Assembly: GCA_021767845.1 (NCBI GenBank)
Contig: JAASSQ010000181.1
Span: forward strand, 1-6,136
DNA: 6,136 bases
Direction of reading: 5' to 3'
Origin: Roseovarius sp.
GTDB taxonomy: Bacteria > Pseudomonadota > Alphaproteobacteria > Rhodobacterales > Rhodobacteraceae
Both the position numbers and the translations under genes were made by a program. Shown one piece after another: positions 5,754 through 6,136 of this stretch; the stretch's first letter is position 1, and every line of letters starts with the position of its first letter. The notes under the pieces were generated by a model. The model saw only the letters and a list, made by a program, of their open reading frames with translations, searched no databases and was not told the origin of the DNA.

Positions 5754-5843
5754 GTTAACAGGGCAAAACGCGATCTGTATCGCGTCGGTATAACGTCGGT
5801 ATCGCGTCGGTATTTGCCGCTCCGACCCCCGGTCGTTAACAGG
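5754..5843. repeat. Pair of 9-bp direct repeats GTTAACAGG flanking the tandem array
   Basis: GTTAACAGG occurs at 5754-5762 and again at 5835-5843, in the same orientation and 81 bp apart, with the 11-bp array between them. Each copy holds the palindrome GTTAAC. They may be paired regulator sites; the TTAAC core also resembles a CtrA half-site. A target-site duplication around a 72-bp insertion is a less likely alternative. Confidence 0.5.
5781..5813. repeat. Tandem array of three 11-bp units
   Basis: The units are CGCGTCGGTAT (5781-5791), AACGTCGGTAT (5792-5802) and CGCGTCGGTAT (5803-5813). Copies one and three are identical and copy two differs at its first two bases. A degenerate further copy, CGCGATCTGTAT, precedes them at 5769-5780. 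A period of 11 bp is about one helical turn, so each unit faces the same side of the DNA, as in cooperative operator arrays or iterons. It lies 142-174 bp upstream of the GNAT start codon. Confidence 0.7.
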
Positions 5844-5862
5844 CCGCACGCCGCGCCGCCCG

Positions 5863-5912
5863 CTTCATCTGGCCACCAATACCTCGGGGGTCCGGGGGCA
5901 GAGCCCCCGGCG
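5863..5912 (-). repeat. Dispersed Rhodobacterales-type hairpin repeat, terminator-like
   Basis: On the minus strand this reads CCGGGGGC-TCT-GCCCCCGG (stem 5903-5910 with 5892-5899) followed by ACCCCCGAGGTATT and TGGCCAGATGAAG. From memory, very similar segments (GGGGGCTCTGCCCCCGG then ACCCCCGGGATATTT) recur between genes in many Rhodobacterales genomes. It starts about 22 bp after the mazG stop in the same orientation, so it probably serves as, or contains, the mazG transcription terminator, although its T-run is poor. Confidence 0.55.
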
Positions 5913-5933
5913 GTGCGCCGAATGGGCCCGCGC

Positions 5934-6136
5934 TCAGCCCTCGGGCCGCTGGCCGCATTCCTCGGCCTTGGCGCGGTTCCACAGTGTGTCCATCTCGGCC
6001 AGGTCGCTGTCCTCGGGGCGCTTGCCCGCCTCGGCCAGCAGCGCCTCGATGCGCGCGAAGCGGCGGGTGAACTTGGCATTGGCGCGGCGCAGGGCGGTTT
6101 CGGGATCGACCTTCATGTGCCGCGCGAGATTGGCCA
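5934..6136 (-). CDS. mazG: MazG nucleoside triphosphate pyrophosphohydrolase, C-terminal end (cut by window edge)
   Basis: Only the last 66 residues are visible; the gene begins beyond the right edge. The segment ANLARHMKVDPETALRRANA, then KFTRRF and ALLAEAGKRPEDSDLAEMDT with LW, matches the C-terminal helices of MazG. That enzyme hydrolyses NTPs and dNTPs to monophosphate and pyrophosphate, cleaning the nucleotide pool and modulating stress signalling. The catalytic EExxE motifs of the second MazG domain lie upstream and mostly outside the window, so activity cannot be judged. An internal ATG at 6116 could be mistaken for a start, but the MazG-like residues ANLARH continue before it in frame. 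The hairpin repeat follows its stop codon. Confidence 0.88.
   Translation of the reverse strand, partial: ANLARHMKVDPETALRRANAKFTRRFARIEALLAEAGKRPEDSDLAEMDTLWNRAKAEECGQRPEG

Larger units (their letters stand above)
5640..5933. other. Repeat-rich intergenic region upstream of GNAT-selO
   Basis: I see no gene here. It should carry the promoter of the GNAT-selO pair (minus strand) and the 3' region of mazG. From the GNAT side outward it holds two GCAACG copies 14 bp apart (5706-5711, 5720-5725), a 13-bp palindrome (5730-5742), two GTTAACAGG copies (5754-5762, 5835-5843), an 11-bp tandem array between them (5781-5813), and a hairpin repeat (5863-5912). I could not name a clear -35/-10 pair. Confidence 0.6.

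Noticed and set aside
5781..5813. Tandem repeats as a CRISPR array or replication-origin iterons
   Set aside because: Units are 11 bp with no spacers, so not CRISPR; there is no rep gene or plasmid context for an origin.
5640..5849. N-terminal extension of the GNAT protein by 70 residues
   Set aside because: The extension translates the 11-bp repeat array into RYRRYTD-like sequence and precedes the point where GNAT homology begins; a TTG at 5639 gives the normal family length.
1..6136. A new defence or mobile system
   Set aside because: No integrase, transposase, toxin-antitoxin pair, nuclease-helicase fusion or phage gene is seen; the helicase and the EEP gene are convergent, not an operon, and both look like ordinary housekeeping families.

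Overview
The window is GC-rich (about two thirds by eye) and densely coded on both strands. It looks like chromosomal DNA of an alphaproteobacterium, most likely a Rhodobacterales (Roseobacter/Paracoccus/Rhodobacter-like) species. The grounds are a Fur protein without the CxxC zinc cysteines, the family types and phrasing of the helicase, the EEP-family protein and SelO, and a dispersed hairpin repeat near 5863-5912 that I recall as common between genes in that order. No rRNA, tRNA, insertion sequence, phage gene or CRISPR array is visible. This is core and housekeeping DNA, and I found no convincing new multi-gene system.

Layout. Left block, minus strand: the start of a DMT/EamA-type transporter (196 to the left edge) lies 72 bp downstream of a complete Fur/Mur-type metalloregulator (682-269). 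A 339-bp non-coding region (683-1021) separates fur from a divergent DEAD-box RNA helicase (1022-2302, plus). It holds a perfect 10-bp inverted repeat, an AT-rich pocket and the helicase ribosome-binding site. The helicase faces an endonuclease/exonuclease/phosphatase (EEP) family gene (3061-2363, minus), and a strong GC hairpin sits between them. The EEP gene is divergent from a DUF2238/YjdF-like membrane protein (3102-3737, plus), with only 40 bp between start codons. That gene ends 2 bp from the end of selO.

Right block, minus strand: a GNAT acetyltransferase (5639-5193) and selO (5161-3740, protein AMPylase) lie 31 bp apart and look like a two-gene operon. Upstream of them, a 294-bp gap carries an unusual cluster of small repeats: three tandem copies of an 11-bp unit, a pair of 9-bp GTTAACAGG repeats flanking the array, and a 13-bp palindrome centred on a GANTC site. 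The right edge holds the 3' end of mazG (minus), followed by the Rhodobacterales-type hairpin repeat.

Themes are metal-responsive control (Fur), RNA remodelling (helicase), nucleotide-pool cleaning (MazG) and redox-linked protein AMPylation (SelO). No shared pathway is visible. The most unexplained signal is the repeat cluster upstream of the GNAT-selO pair; next is the inverted repeat in the fur leader/promoter.
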